A DNA stretch of 64,000 nucleotides from Liquorilactobacillus satsumensis DSM 16230 = JCM 12392. GTDB taxonomy: Bacteria; Bacillota; Bacilli; Lactobacillales; Lactobacillaceae. Of the stretch, positions 45,660-54,364 are shown piece after piece. A program made the translations under genes and the position numbers. The notes under the pieces are model-generated. The model had not been told where the DNA came from, did not search any database, and worked only from the letters and a program-made list of their open reading frames with translations. How positions within the stretch are numbered: the first letter of the stretch is position 1; each line of letters begins with the position of its first letter. The DNA lies in contig NZ_AZFQ01000019.1 of assembly GCF_001435195.1 (NCBI RefSeq), positions 123,881 to 187,880 of the forward strand, in the 5' to 3' direction.

Positions 45660-45726
45660 AAAGTTCGTGTTTTATAGTTGAAATTACTTTTTTTAACCTT
45701 TAAAAGGACTGGAAAACGATTTTTTA

Positions 45727-45755
45727 ATGACACTAAACGAACTATGCGTTATACT
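45727..45755 (+). promoter_or_regulatory. fhs promoter
   Basis: ATGACA (45727-45732) and TATACT (45750-45755) with a 17-base spacer, 32 bases before the fhs start codon. Confidence 0.7.
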
Positions 45756-45787
45756 GAATTTATTATAGATGGGGAGGAACTTGGACA

Positions 45788-47443
45788 TTGAACGATATTG
45801 AAATTGCGCAACAGGCCAAGATGGACAAAATCACAGAAGTCGCTGCTAAAATCGGCCTAGATAGCAGCCAAATTGAGCAGTACGGAGACTATAAGGCAAA
45901 AATCAAGCTACCAGTTGGATCGCAGAAAACAAAGGGCAAGCTGATTTTGGTAACTGCAATTAACCCTACCCCAGCAGGAGAAGGAAAGTCGACTGTGACG
46001 GTTGGCTTAGGGGACGCTTTCAGCCTCTTGCAGAAAAAAGTAATAATTGCATTGCGTGAACCTTCATTAGGACCCGTGATGGGGATGAAAGGCGGAGCAA
46101 CAGGCGGTGGTTATTCGCAGGTAGTTCCAATGGAAGATATTAATTTGCATTTTACTGGCGACATGCATGCCCTAACGACTGCTAATAATACACTGGCAGC
46201 GTTAATTGATAACCATATCTACCAGGGAAATCAGTTGCATCTGGACCAAAGGCGTGTTCAATGGAAACGAGTTTTGGATATTAATGACCGGGCGTTGCGC
46301 CATGTCGTTATTGGAATCGGTGGAGTTACTCAAGGAATTCCTCGCGAAGATGGCTTCGATATTACAGTTGCCAGTGAATTGATGGCAATTCTTTGTTTGG
46401 CGAAGAATTTAGCTGATTTGAAACGGCGAATTGGCCAAATTGTCATCGGATATACGGCTGAAAAGAAGCCTGTGACGGTTGCTCAATTAGGTGTGACGGG
46501 TGCCATTTCGTTATTATTGAAAGATGCTCTCAAACCTAATCTGGTTCAGACTCTGGCGCATACCCCAGCAATCGTACACGGGGGACCTTTTGCTAATATC
46601 GCTCATGGCTGCAATAGTGTTCTGGCAACCCGAACAGGTTTAGAGCTGGCTGACTATACGCTCACGGAAGCTGGATTTGGGGCGGATCTAGGTGCTGAGA
46701 AGTTTCTTGATATTAAAGCACCTGTTTTAGGCAAAACACCGGATACAATTGTGATTGTTGCTACTGTACGTGCGCTTAAGATGCATGGTGGCCGGGCTAA
46801 GTCAGAATTGAAAACAGAAGATTTAACTGCTTTAAGGGCAGGTTATGCCAATTTACAAAAGCACGTTGCTAATATGAAGCGCTATGGGATTCCGGTTGTA
46901 GTTGCGATCAATCGCTTTACTTCTGATACCACGGCAGAATTGCAGCAGTTGCAAGAACTTTGTGCACAGGATAAAACTGCAGCCGTAGTAGCCGATGTGT
47001 GGGCCAAAGGCGGCGCAGGTGCACTTGAACTTGCACGCAAAGTTGTTGAATTAAGTGCTGAAGAACATACTTTTAAGCCGCTTTATAAGGCAGATGCTGG
47101 GATTAAAGAAAAAATCGAACAAATTGTGACCCAGATTTACGGCGGTACGGAGGTTGTATACAGTCCTAAAGCATTACGCCAGTTAAAATCTTTCGCAGAG
47201 TTTGGCTGGGATCGTTTACCTGTATGTATGGCCAAAACCCAGTACTCATTGTCTGATAATCCCAAAGCTTTGGGCGCACCGAAAGATTTTGCAATTCATG
47301 TACGTGAATTTGTGCCAAAGTTAGGAGCGGGCTTTATCGTGGCATTGACAGGCAATGTGTTAACGATGCCTGGATTGCCTAAAGTCCCAGCAGCTAATGG
47401 GATGGATTTGAGTGACGACGGCACAGTTTCTGGACTTTATTAA
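45788..47443 (+). CDS. fhs: Formate-tetrahydrofolate ligase
   Basis: ATP-dependent ligase of 551 residues forming 10-formyl-tetrahydrofolate from formate, for purine and formyl-Met-tRNA synthesis. The P-loop [14 protein letters not shown] is near residue 58-71, and [21 protein letters not shown] (quoted in part) near 92 and the folate region with [10 protein letters not shown] near 297 are conserved. It starts at TTG 45788; GGGGAGGAA lies about nine bases upstream and no ATG is available. Its length and the absence of gaps indicate an intact enzyme. It is followed by an imperfect terminator. Confidence 0.95.
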   Translation: MNDIEIAQQAKMDKITEVAAKIGLDSSQIEQYGDYKAKIKLPVGSQKTKGKLILVTAINPTPAGEGKSTVTVGLGDAFSLLQKKVIIALREPSLGPVMGMKGGATGGGYSQVVPMEDINLHFTGDMHALTTANNTLAALIDNHIYQGNQLHLDQRRVQWKRVLDINDRALRHVVIGIGGVTQGIPREDGFDITVASELMAILCLAKNLADLKRRIGQIVIGYTAEKKPVTVAQLGVTGAISLLLKDALKPNLVQTLAHTPAIVHGGPFANIAHGCNSVLATRTGLELADYTLTEAGFGADLGAEKFLDIKAPVLGKTPDTIVIVATVRALKMHGGRAKSELKTEDLTALRAGYANLQKHVANMKRYGIPVVVAINRFTSDTTAELQQLQELCAQDKTAAVVADVWAKGGAGALELARKVVELSAEEHTFKPLYKADAGIKEKIEQIVTQIYGGTEVVYSPKALRQLKSFAEFGWDRLPVCMAKTQYSLSDNPKALGAPKDFAIHVREFVPKLGAGFIVALTGNVLTMPGLPKVPAANGMDLSDDGTVSGLY

Positions 47444-47472
47444 ATTAAAAATAAGCTAGTTTTAAAAAAAGA

Positions 47473-47527
47473 TCGCATGGATGAGCTGCTTAATTGGAGC
47501 TTGTAGATGCGCTCTTTTTGTTTTTCC
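47473..47527 (+). terminator. Imperfect terminator of fhs
   Basis: CGCAT...AGCT pairs with AGCT...ATGCG around GCTTAATTGG with internal mismatches, followed by CTCTTTTTGTTTTT. Confidence 0.6.
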
Positions 47528-47530
47528 AAA

Positions 47531-47845
47531 AATTCAGCGGCTGAGTGCAAGAGCGTGCCTTAGCAATTAAAAAAATATGTGAGCACTGTTTTTATTTTGC
47601 GAGCTTATTAATAGTAAACTAATTAAATATTTTTAAATTAGCTGAAAACTTTTTTTATAAGTAAACTATTGTATAATCAAAAGATTTGCTTATTACAAAT
47701 TGCTTAATTGCTTGTGAATACTAAAACAAAGAACCTAATTGGCTTTTTTTAGCTAGACTTTACAAACTTTTTACTCAAATCATACCTAATTATTTACATT
47801 AGATATATATAATCAAAAGATGTACGTACGACTAACTAATAAGGG
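47531..47845 (+). promoter_or_regulatory. AT-rich control region of the GDPD-ABC-PHP operon
   Basis: This stretch of about 315 bases has no gene and is very AT-rich. The string TATAATCAAAAGAT occurs twice, at 47672 and 47808, so two -10-like elements carry identical downstream bases 136 bases apart. The second lies 33 bases before the first codon of the operon. No good -35 (TTGACA-like) stands 17 bases before either one; TTTACA at 47759 and 47793 are at the wrong distance. An activator-dependent promoter is possible. Confidence 0.5.
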
Positions 47846-48511
47846 GTGGTTGAAATTATTACAGCACATTCTGGAAGCGACGGGCTTACTCCTAACAGCT
47901 TGCAGTTTCTAGAAAAAGCTTCGCAGTGGCCAGTGGCTGCTTTGGAGATCGATGTTAGATGGGATAAAGAACAACAGCAGTTATTATTAGGGCACGATCA
48001 AGTTTTTACAGGAGGCTTAACGCTGAAAAAGGCTTTTGCTGCTTTTAGTCGCAGTAATGAACAAAAGTTGCTGAATTGTGACCTCAAGGAACCTAATCTG
48101 GCAGCACATGTTGTTGCGTTGGCTGGTACATATGGACTTGAGCAGCGTTTGGTTTTAACCGGGGAGTTGAATGCTAGTGAACAGCAGCGCTGGCCAGGAT
48201 TGGTTTGGCGTAACATTGAAACCCTTTTGCCGCAGTCTTCTTTTGAACGAATGTTAAAAGATAAGTATTTTTTCAAAAAGGTGTTGCTTGAAGCAGTTGA
48301 TGAGGGCTGTGTGTGGCTTAATCTTCCTTTTCAGCTGCTACACCCCGTTAATCTGGCATTACTTAAGGCGATGAATTTGAAACTTTCAGTCTGGACCGCG
48401 GGAGATGTTAGTGAGATTAAGGCATTATTGGATTGTGGTGTCGATAATGTTACTACAGTGGCAGCAAGTGCTTACTATGAATTTTTGAGGGGAATGAAAC
48501 AGCTTGAGTAG
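47846..48511 (+). CDS. Glycerophosphodiester phosphodiesterase-like protein
   Basis: TIM-barrel GDPD-family protein of about 221 residues. AHSGSDGLTPNS near residue 7 replaces the usual AHRG...PENT, LEIDVR near 33 gives the metal-binding E-x-D, LLGHD near 49 the second His, and NCDLKEP near 78 replaces the usual N-x-E-L-K. The catalytic set is mostly kept but the Arg after the first His is Ser, so substrate choice may be unusual. No signal peptide, so it acts inside the cell. GTG 47846 overlaps the AAGGGG that should be its SD; an ATT at 47855 would be better spaced. It is the first gene of a seven-gene operon. Confidence 0.8.
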   Translation: MVEIITAHSGSDGLTPNSLQFLEKASQWPVAALEIDVRWDKEQQQLLLGHDQVFTGGLTLKKAFAAFSRSNEQKLLNCDLKEPNLAAHVVALAGTYGLEQRLVLTGELNASEQQRWPGLVWRNIETLLPQSSFERMLKDKYFFKKVLLEAVDEGCVWLNLPFQLLHPVNLALLKAMNLKLSVWTAGDVSEIKALLDCGVDNVTTVAASAYYEFLRGMKQLE

Positions 48512-49310
48512 GAAAAAACTAATCCTGAATTTCTTAGTATTGTTTATCTTTGCTTTCTTTATGTATGGACCATTACTCAATACATTAATGCTTGCATTTG
48601 CCAACAAGTATCAAGCACCGCATGTGCTACCGTTAAGTTTTGGTTTTACCTGGTGGCAAAATGTCTTTGCACAAAGTGATCTGCTGCAGGCTTTCTTCAA
48701 TTCCTTTCTAGTTGCAACGCTTTCGACTTTCTTTTCAATGCTGATCTGTCTGCCTGCGGCTTATGCAATTGCACGTTATCATTTCAAGGGTAGAAGCCTG
48801 TTTCTCTTTTCTTTTTTACTTTCAAATGCCTTCCCTAAAATTGGGCTCTACACCGCAATTGGAATAATTTTTTATAAAATGCAGTTAATGGGAACTCTAA
48901 CAGGGGTAGTGCTGATTAACATCTTGAACACTATGATCTTTATGATTTGGATTCCGACTGGCGCGTTTCAAAATGTTTACCGGCAGCAAGAAGAAGCTGC
49001 CCGTGATGTAGGGGCAGGACCCTTGCGGACATTCTTTACAATTACTTTTCCGAGTGCGCTGCCAGCAATCGTGGTGGCGGCAATGTATACCTTTTTAGGA
49101 GCACTCGACGAATCACAGGGAACTTTGCTGATTGGATTTCCGCAAGTCAAGACCATGGCGACCGCGATGTACGGTATTATTCTTGATCAAGCTCCGATGG
49201 TCGGCGCGATCTTTGCACTTTTGCTAGTATTGCCGGCAATTTTGATTCTGTGGTTATGCTACAAGTTTTTTGGAAAAAAGTCGTTTCTACAGCAACTATT
49301 TATTAAATGA
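48504..49310 (+). CDS. ABC transporter permease (PotC-type)
   Basis: Inner-membrane permease of 268 residues with six membrane segments and the EAA loop EEAARDVGAGPLRTFF near 170-185 that contacts the ATPase. It is of the spermidine/iron/phosphonate (binding-protein-dependent) importer class. Translation starts at TTG 48504, overlapping the GDPD stop by eight bases, with GAGGGGA about ten bases upstream. It pairs with the permease at 51493-52341, encoded four genes later in the same operon. Confidence 0.88.
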   Translation: MSRKKLILNFLVLFIFAFFMYGPLLNTLMLAFANKYQAPHVLPLSFGFTWWQNVFAQSDLLQAFFNSFLVATLSTFFSMLICLPAAYAIARYHFKGRSLFLFSFLLSNAFPKIGLYTAIGIIFYKMQLMGTLTGVVLINILNTMIFMIWIPTGAFQNVYRQQEEAARDVGAGPLRTFFTITFPSALPAIVVAAMYTFLGALDESQGTLLIGFPQVKTMATAMYGIILDQAPMVGAIFALLLVLPAILILWLCYKFFGKKSFLQQLFIK

Positions 49311-49324
49311 GAGAGTGATGATGC

Positions 49325-50305
49325 ATGACAGTCAAGCTTAGGATCGCAGGTCTTTCCAAGAAGTATGAAAATGGAGATGGAATTCAGGATATTAATTTAA
49401 CCGTTAATTCCGGTGAAATTCTAACTTTGTTAGGTCCTTCAGGTTGTGGTAAAAGTACTTTACTGCGTTCGATTGGCGGTTTTGAACAAGTTACCACGGG
49501 AAAAATCTTGATTGCGGAGAAAGATGTTACGCGGCAACCGCCAGAAAAAAGACCGACTATCATGGTTTTTCAAGGTTACAATCTTTGGGAAAGAATGACA
49601 GTGTTTGAGAACCTGGAATTTGGTCTTAAACTGCGTAAAATTTCCAAAACAAAAAGAAAGCAACAAATTATGGAAATGCTGACGATGCTCGGGATTGAAG
49701 CCATGGCTGCGAAATATCCGCAGCAGCTTTCTGGGGGACAGCAGCAACGCGTTGCCATTGGACGAGCTTTAGTATTGCGCCCGGAGATTTTACTTTTAGA
49801 TGAGCCCTACTCTGCACTTGATGCAAAGATTCGAGTGCAGATGCGCGAAGAATTAAAGAAGATTCAACGTCGGTTACAGATTACCATTATCTTTGTTACC
49901 CATGATCAAGAAGAGGCCATGATGCTTTCAACCAGAATTGCAGTCATGAAAAAAGGTGAGATTGTGCAGGTGGGCACCCCCAGCGAAATCTACAATAATC
50001 CCAAAGATATTTACGTTGCTTCTTTTATTGGTGAAATGAATTTCTTGACTACAGACGATGGTCACGAGGTTCAAGCCTTCAGACCAGAGGATGTGCGCCT
50101 GGTTTCGGAGCAAGCAGCAGGTGAAAATACTTTTCACGCAACAGTGCAGCAAAGTACACAGATGGGGCATTACTCACAGCTGACAGTCAAGCTTATAGAG
50201 CAAACAATCATTCTGTTCGCTGAAAAAGATGCCTTTGAGAGTTATCCAGAAGGAACCGAGATTTTTTTTGAAGTCAGAAAAATGCAGAATTTTACAAAGG
50301 GGTAG
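49325..50305 (+). CDS. ABC transporter ATP-binding protein
   Basis: ATPase of 326 residues. Walker A GPSGCGKST near residue 38, Q-loop in VFQGYNLWERMTV near 82, signature LSGGQQQRVAIGRAL near 135, Walker B ILLLDEPYSALD near 158, and switch His in THDQEEAM near 192. A short C-terminal regulatory (TOBE-like) region contains QAFRPEDVRL. It is of the PotA/FbpC type. SD GAGAGTGATG lies just before the ATG. It energises the two permeases of the operon. Confidence 0.92.
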   Translation: MTVKLRIAGLSKKYENGDGIQDINLTVNSGEILTLLGPSGCGKSTLLRSIGGFEQVTTGKILIAEKDVTRQPPEKRPTIMVFQGYNLWERMTVFENLEFGLKLRKISKTKRKQQIMEMLTMLGIEAMAAKYPQQLSGGQQQRVAIGRALVLRPEILLLDEPYSALDAKIRVQMREELKKIQRRLQITIIFVTHDQEEAMMLSTRIAVMKKGEIVQVGTPSEIYNNPKDIYVASFIGEMNFLTTDDGHEVQAFRPEDVRLVSEQAAGENTFHATVQQSTQMGHYSQLTVKLIEQTIILFAEKDAFESYPEGTEIFFEVRKMQNFTKG

Positions 50306-50309
50306 AAAG

Positions 50310-51488
50310 ATGAAATTTTGGAAAAAAGCAACAGCAGCTGCAGCAGGGGTACTGCTTTTAGCAGGGTTAGCAGGTTGCAGCAGTTCAAGTGCGAGTTCAA
50401 AAAAGGCAAGTTCAAGCAGTGTCAAACAGACCACTGTTACTCTGTGGGCAGGCGGATCACAAAATGTCAAGGATGGGATGAGCAAGATTGTCTCGGCCTT
50501 TAATGCGAGCCCTGAAGGTAAAAAATATCATTTGAATTTAGAGTTCATCTTATCAGGAACAAGCGCTGCAAGTTTACAAGACCGCTTAGTAGCAGCTAAG
50601 AAAGCTGGTCAAAAGAAAACAAATTATGATTTGATTTTGGCATCTGATTCAGATTATGCTGCGTATACTCAACTTGGGGGTAAAAGCATTTTTGAAAAGT
50701 ACGACAAAAGCCAAATCTCAAATCTTAAAAACGATAAAGCAACAATCAGTGCTGGAAAAGGGTATTTAGTTCCTTACCGTGGGACAACAGTTGTTTTAGC
50801 ATACGATTCAGCTAAAGTTAAAAACCCACCGAAGACTGCTAAGGAACTTTATGCTTGGATTAAAGCAAATCCTGGAAAATTCGCCTATAATACACCAGAA
50901 TCCGGTGGAGCTGGAGCCGCCTTTGTACAAACTGCAGTTTACAACTATTTACCTAAGGCTGCATTAACCTCAAGCGATACTAAATGGGCTAATCAATGGA
51001 ACAAGGGCTTATCCCTGCTGAAATCATTGAATAGTTCTATGTACAAGTCAGGTGGAAAAGTTGTTTATCCAAATAAAAATCAGGGCACAATGGACTTGTT
51101 GGCTAATGGTCAGGTAGAAATGATTCCGGCATGGCAAGATATGACTACAATGGCATTGACAGCAGGAACATTGCCAAAAACAGTTAAGATGACGCAAATT
51201 TCTCCTGCATTTACGGGGAACCTTGACAGTCTCGTAATTCCTTCAATCGGTTCAAACAAGAAGGGTGCAGAGGCTGTAATGAATTTCATGCTCAGCAAAA
51301 AGGCTCAAAATATTTTAGTTGACACGATGGCTGCAATCCCTGTAATTGATCAAAAAGAAATTACTTCTGATAATTTGAAGTACATCAAAGGCTTGAATGC
51401 AAAAGATTTCCGCTTCTCTAGTACCGGAAATCTTGCAACTCAATTGATCCAAAAATGGGATTCAGAAATTGGAAATGGAGTAAAGTAA
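50310..51488 (+). CDS. ABC transporter substrate-binding lipoprotein
   Basis: Extracellular solute-binding protein of 392 residues. Signal peptide with lipobox LAGLAGC (Cys about residue 27) followed by a Ser/Lys-rich tether, so it is a lipoprotein processed by LspA, also encoded here. The body has the type II binding-protein layout: VTLWAGG near 48, YDLILASDSDY near 110, YLVPYRGTTVVLAYD near 150, and NTPESGGAGAAFV near 200. It most resembles uncharacterised YnjB-like and PotD/phosphonate-type proteins. The ligand cannot be named. Start at 50310, just after the ATPase stop; the frame opens earlier but without a signal peptide. Confidence 0.88.
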   Translation: MKFWKKATAAAAGVLLLAGLAGCSSSSASSKKASSSSVKQTTVTLWAGGSQNVKDGMSKIVSAFNASPEGKKYHLNLEFILSGTSAASLQDRLVAAKKAGQKKTNYDLILASDSDYAAYTQLGGKSIFEKYDKSQISNLKNDKATISAGKGYLVPYRGTTVVLAYDSAKVKNPPKTAKELYAWIKANPGKFAYNTPESGGAGAAFVQTAVYNYLPKAALTSSDTKWANQWNKGLSLLKSLNSSMYKSGGKVVYPNKNQGTMDLLANGQVEMIPAWQDMTTMALTAGTLPKTVKMTQISPAFTGNLDSLVIPSIGSNKKGAEAVMNFMLSKKAQNILVDTMAAIPVIDQKEITSDNLKYIKGLNAKDFRFSSTGNLATQLIQKWDSEIGNGVK

Positions 51489-51492
51489 TCAA

Positions 51493-52341
51493 ATGAAAAA
51501 AAGCGATGATCTGCAGAAAAAATGGACGCCTTATCTTTATGTTCTGCCGGCCTTTTTTCTAATTCTACTTTTGATTGTTTACCCGGTAGTTACATCGCTG
51601 AGTCTGTCGCTTAAAAATAAGGTTACTTCACACTTTACATTAGATAACTATCATTATTTTTTTACTGATCAAGTTCAACTCGGTAACATTGGTTACACGT
51701 TGTTTGTGGCTGTTATGACCGTTATTTTGGCACTGCTGCTGGGCTTTATGCTGGCTCTTTATATTCGATTTAACAATAATAGTCTGAGTAAGACAGTCGT
51801 TGCACTGACCGTTTTGCCACAGTTTATTCCCGGCTTAGTTGCGGTTTACTCGATCATGCTCGTGGTCAGAAATGGGGGTGTGCTCAGCCGAATTGCTCAA
51901 TCGTTGGGATTTACCTTTAATCCTAATCTGATGTATTCGGCTAATGGACTTATCATGGTAAATCTATGGTTCAACATTCCTTTTGCGGCCTTGTTACTGC
52001 TCGCAAGTCTCGCAAATGTGAGACAGGCATCGATTGAAAGTGCTCGTGATATCGGCGCTGATAAATGGACGGTTTTGTTTAAAATCATTTTGCCAGCGAC
52101 TTACAAGCAATTCTTTATTGCCGGTGCTTTTGTCTTCATGACGAATGTTGGTTCTTTTACAACCCCATTTTTGATGGGAGGAAACAATCCGCAAATGTTG
52201 GGAGTGGTCTTGTATAAAGAATTTAATCAATATTTGGATTACAATAAAGCAGCTGCACTTTCGGTCATTTTATTTTTACTGTGCAGTCTCTCAGCCATTG
52301 TGTATGTGATAGTTAATCTGCGTCAAGAAAAGTGGAGATGA
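51493..52341 (+). CDS. ABC transporter permease (PotB-type)
   Basis: Second permease of 282 residues with six membrane segments and the EAA loop IESARDIGADKWTVLF near 177-192. It forms a heterodimer with the permease at 48504-49310. It begins four bases after the lipoprotein stop and ends four bases before the next gene, so the operon is tightly packed. The split of the two permeases on either side of the ATPase and binding protein is unusual, but all parts of a complete importer are present. Confidence 0.88.
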   Translation: MKKSDDLQKKWTPYLYVLPAFFLILLLIVYPVVTSLSLSLKNKVTSHFTLDNYHYFFTDQVQLGNIGYTLFVAVMTVILALLLGFMLALYIRFNNNSLSKTVVALTVLPQFIPGLVAVYSIMLVVRNGGVLSRIAQSLGFTFNPNLMYSANGLIMVNLWFNIPFAALLLLASLANVRQASIESARDIGADKWTVLFKIILPATYKQFFIAGAFVFMTNVGSFTTPFLMGGNNPQMLGVVLYKEFNQYLDYNKAAALSVILFLLCSLSAIVYVIVNLRQEKWR

Positions 52342-52345
52342 GCAT

Positions 52346-52810
52346 TTGAAAACAATTTTGACCCGTCACTTTGAATTGGGACCTCAGGATGATAAGACGA
52401 CAATTCCTGTGAAGTTCACCCTGACAGCTGCAGTTGGCTTATTGATCGACTTTGCTTATGCGCCACAAAATGTGGAACCAGCGCGTGCTACACGGTTAAT
52501 TAAAGCAGAATTGCTTGCAGCCGATTTATCTGCAGCGCCGCAGAATGTTGCCCAGTATCTGCCATTGCAGAACCTGATAACTATTTCAGCTGCAAAAGAT
52601 GGTCATTATTTAGGCAATCATCACTATAAGGCACCGCAACAGCAGATTCTACTGTCGCCCGAACACTCGTCATTGGGGTATCTTAAACCTGATGTGATTA
52701 GTGGTCAGTGGCAGATTAGCCTGCATCAGCATTGCATCGCTTCTGAATTAGTCAAGGTGCAGCTTACCCTCAGCAAGTTGGAGGAACACAATGAATTATT
52801 ACAGTATTGA
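52346..52810 (+). CDS. PHP-associated N-terminal beta-domain protein (separate gene)
   Basis: Protein of 154 residues, predicted mostly beta strand, with no signal peptide. Its pattern (FELGPQDD at the start, VKFTLTAAVGLLIDFAY, then LGYLKPDVISGQWQISLHQH near 115-134) matches the domain that precedes the metallohydrolase in single-chain CehA/McbA-type PHP proteins, where the last segment reads roughly PGxGPI.G.W.V.L. Here it is a separate gene overlapping the PHP gene by 20 bases in another frame. It probably forms a subunit of the PHP enzyme. It probably starts at TTG 52346. Confidence 0.65.
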   Translation: MKTILTRHFELGPQDDKTTIPVKFTLTAAVGLLIDFAYAPQNVEPARATRLIKAELLAADLSAAPQNVAQYLPLQNLITISAAKDGHYLGNHHYKAPQQQILLSPEHSSLGYLKPDVISGQWQISLHQHCIASELVKVQLTLSKLEEHNELLQY

Positions 52811-53765
52811 ATGGCATACGCATACAGTTCATAGTGATGCAGATCAAACAGTCGCGCAACTTTTAGATACCGCCGCAAAAAGTCATTATGAAATTCTCAG
52901 TATTTCTGATCATAATACGCTAAGTGCATATGCTGAAATCGCGGAAAAAGGCTTAACGACACCAGTTTTTTTACTGCATAATTCGCTTGAATGGACGACT
53001 TTTTATGGGCATTTGTTGGTGTTAGGAGTTCGTGAGGCGCTTAATTGGTATGATGCAAAGCCGACTGAGATCGATCTGTGGGTTAAGAAAAATAAGGAAG
53101 CCGGAGCAGTTTTAGGAATCGCCCATCCGTATGAGTTGGGCAGCCCAATCTGTACTGGCTGTCACTGGGACTTTTTGGTTAGAAATTGGGATAATTTTGA
53201 CTTTATCGAAATTTTAAATGGTGATTCACCGCAAGAGCAAGATTATAATCAAAAAGCATATACACTCTGGTCAGAGCTGTTACGGCAGGGACATCATCTT
53301 GCCGCCAGCTGTGGGCGTGATTGGCATCGACCGAAGAAAGAAACAGCGAATGTGGCGGTTAATTATCTGGGAGTTGAGCATTTGGATGAAGAAAGCATTA
53401 AGGCCAGCATTCGCCAAGGTAACTTCTATATAACTTTAGGTCCAAAATGGGAGCTGAGCCTTAGTTCAAAAGAACAGCCTGCGATTTTCATGGGTGCGAC
53501 AATTACGCAAGGAACATATCATTTAGCAGTTAAGTTTCAAAATCAGGATGACGATTTCAATAGGCAATTTGGTGAGACTATTAAAAAAATCAAACTACTG
53601 CAAAATGAAGAAGTGATTGCGGAATTTTCACGTACTGCTTTTGGAGCAGAGCTGAAGACCGAGGTTGTTTTGACTCCAGGACCTTTCAGGATTGAAGCCT
53701 GGGGTGCTTTCAAAGAAAATCCAGACCAGCGCTTAGTAATTTCAAATCCATTCTATGTTGAATAG
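52791..53765 (+). CDS. PHP-domain metallohydrolase (CehA/McbA-like)
   Basis: Protein of 324 residues with an N-terminal PHP trinuclear metal site: WHTHTVHSDAD near residue 8-18, ISDHNTL near 40, the LEWT Glu near 66, IAHPYE near 111 and CGRDWH near 176. All expected ligands are present, so it is likely active on a phosphoester or related bond. The C-terminal about 90 residues form a beta domain found in CehA/McbA members. The SD GGAGG lies before ATG 52791, inside the preceding gene. It is the last gene of the operon, and the terminator is at 53843. Confidence 0.85.
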   Translation: MNYYSIEWHTHTVHSDADQTVAQLLDTAAKSHYEILSISDHNTLSAYAEIAEKGLTTPVFLLHNSLEWTTFYGHLLVLGVREALNWYDAKPTEIDLWVKKNKEAGAVLGIAHPYELGSPICTGCHWDFLVRNWDNFDFIEILNGDSPQEQDYNQKAYTLWSELLRQGHHLAASCGRDWHRPKKETANVAVNYLGVEHLDEESIKASIRQGNFYITLGPKWELSLSSKEQPAIFMGATITQGTYHLAVKFQNQDDDFNRQFGETIKKIKLLQNEEVIAEFSRTAFGAELKTEVVLTPGPFRIEAWGAFKENPDQRLVISNPFYVE

Positions 53766-53842
53766 ACAAGGTAGCGCCTGAGCAAAATAAGCGACAGTTT
53801 GACTGAATTGGGTTATCCGGTACAGACACATTGATATAGGTT

Positions 53843-53888
53843 CGGGGACTGCGGCAAAACTTGCATTTAGGGCGGTCCTCGATTTTTT
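53843..53888 (+). terminator. Terminator of the GDPD-ABC-PHP operon
   Basis: CGGGGACTGC pairs with GCGGTCCTCG (one G-T and one mismatch) around a long loop, followed by six T. Confidence 0.78.
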
Positions 53889-54353
53889 GTGTCTAACTAC
53901 AAATTACACATAGACACAGCCTGTTTATTTTGCAATTTAGTGCTAGTACTCGAAGTCTCCCGGTGCATGTCGGCACTTCCTATTAACGTGCTCCAACCAC
54001 CAGCCTTCTGTGCCTAGCTAAAAATTGCGCATAGTCAAAGACCGACTATTTTGCAATTTAGCGCTAGTGCTCGAAGTCTCCCGGCGGCTTGTCGCACTTC
54101 TTCATAACGTGCTCCAATCAGCAACCACCTGCGTCTAAGCCTGCCTTACGCGTAACCAAGATCGGGTTACTTTGTAATTCAGGACTTAGTCTGCGGCGGC
54201 TGAACGCTGGCTGTCGGCACTTCTATCTTAACGTGCTCCAATCAGCAACCACCTGCGTCTAAGCCTGCCTTACGCGTAACCAAGATCGGGTTACTTTGTA
54301 ATTCAGGACTTAGTCTGCGGCGGCTGAGCGTTGCTTGTCGCACTTCATTAAAA
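53888..54353. repeat. Four tandem 121-124 bp subtype II repeats
   Basis: Units begin at 53888, 54009, 54130 and 54254. The last two are nearly identical (TGCGTCTAAGCCTGCCTTAC, then GTAACCAAGATCGGGTTAC, a small inverted repeat); the first two are more diverged. All share TAACGTGCTCCAA at the joint and end near GTCG(G)CACTTC. Unit one aligns almost without gaps to the subtype I element (GTCTAACT.C.AATTAC.CAT, TAGTACTC, ATGTC). The array ends a few bases before the SD of the Eis-like gene and fills the gap after the PHP operon terminator. Confidence 0.88.
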
Positions 54354-54364
54354 AGGAGAGAACA

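Noticed and set aside
53888-54353. CRISPR-like array
   Set aside because: The repeats are 121-124 bp and directly adjacent, with no unique spacers and no cas genes nearby. They are tandem copies of a longer element.
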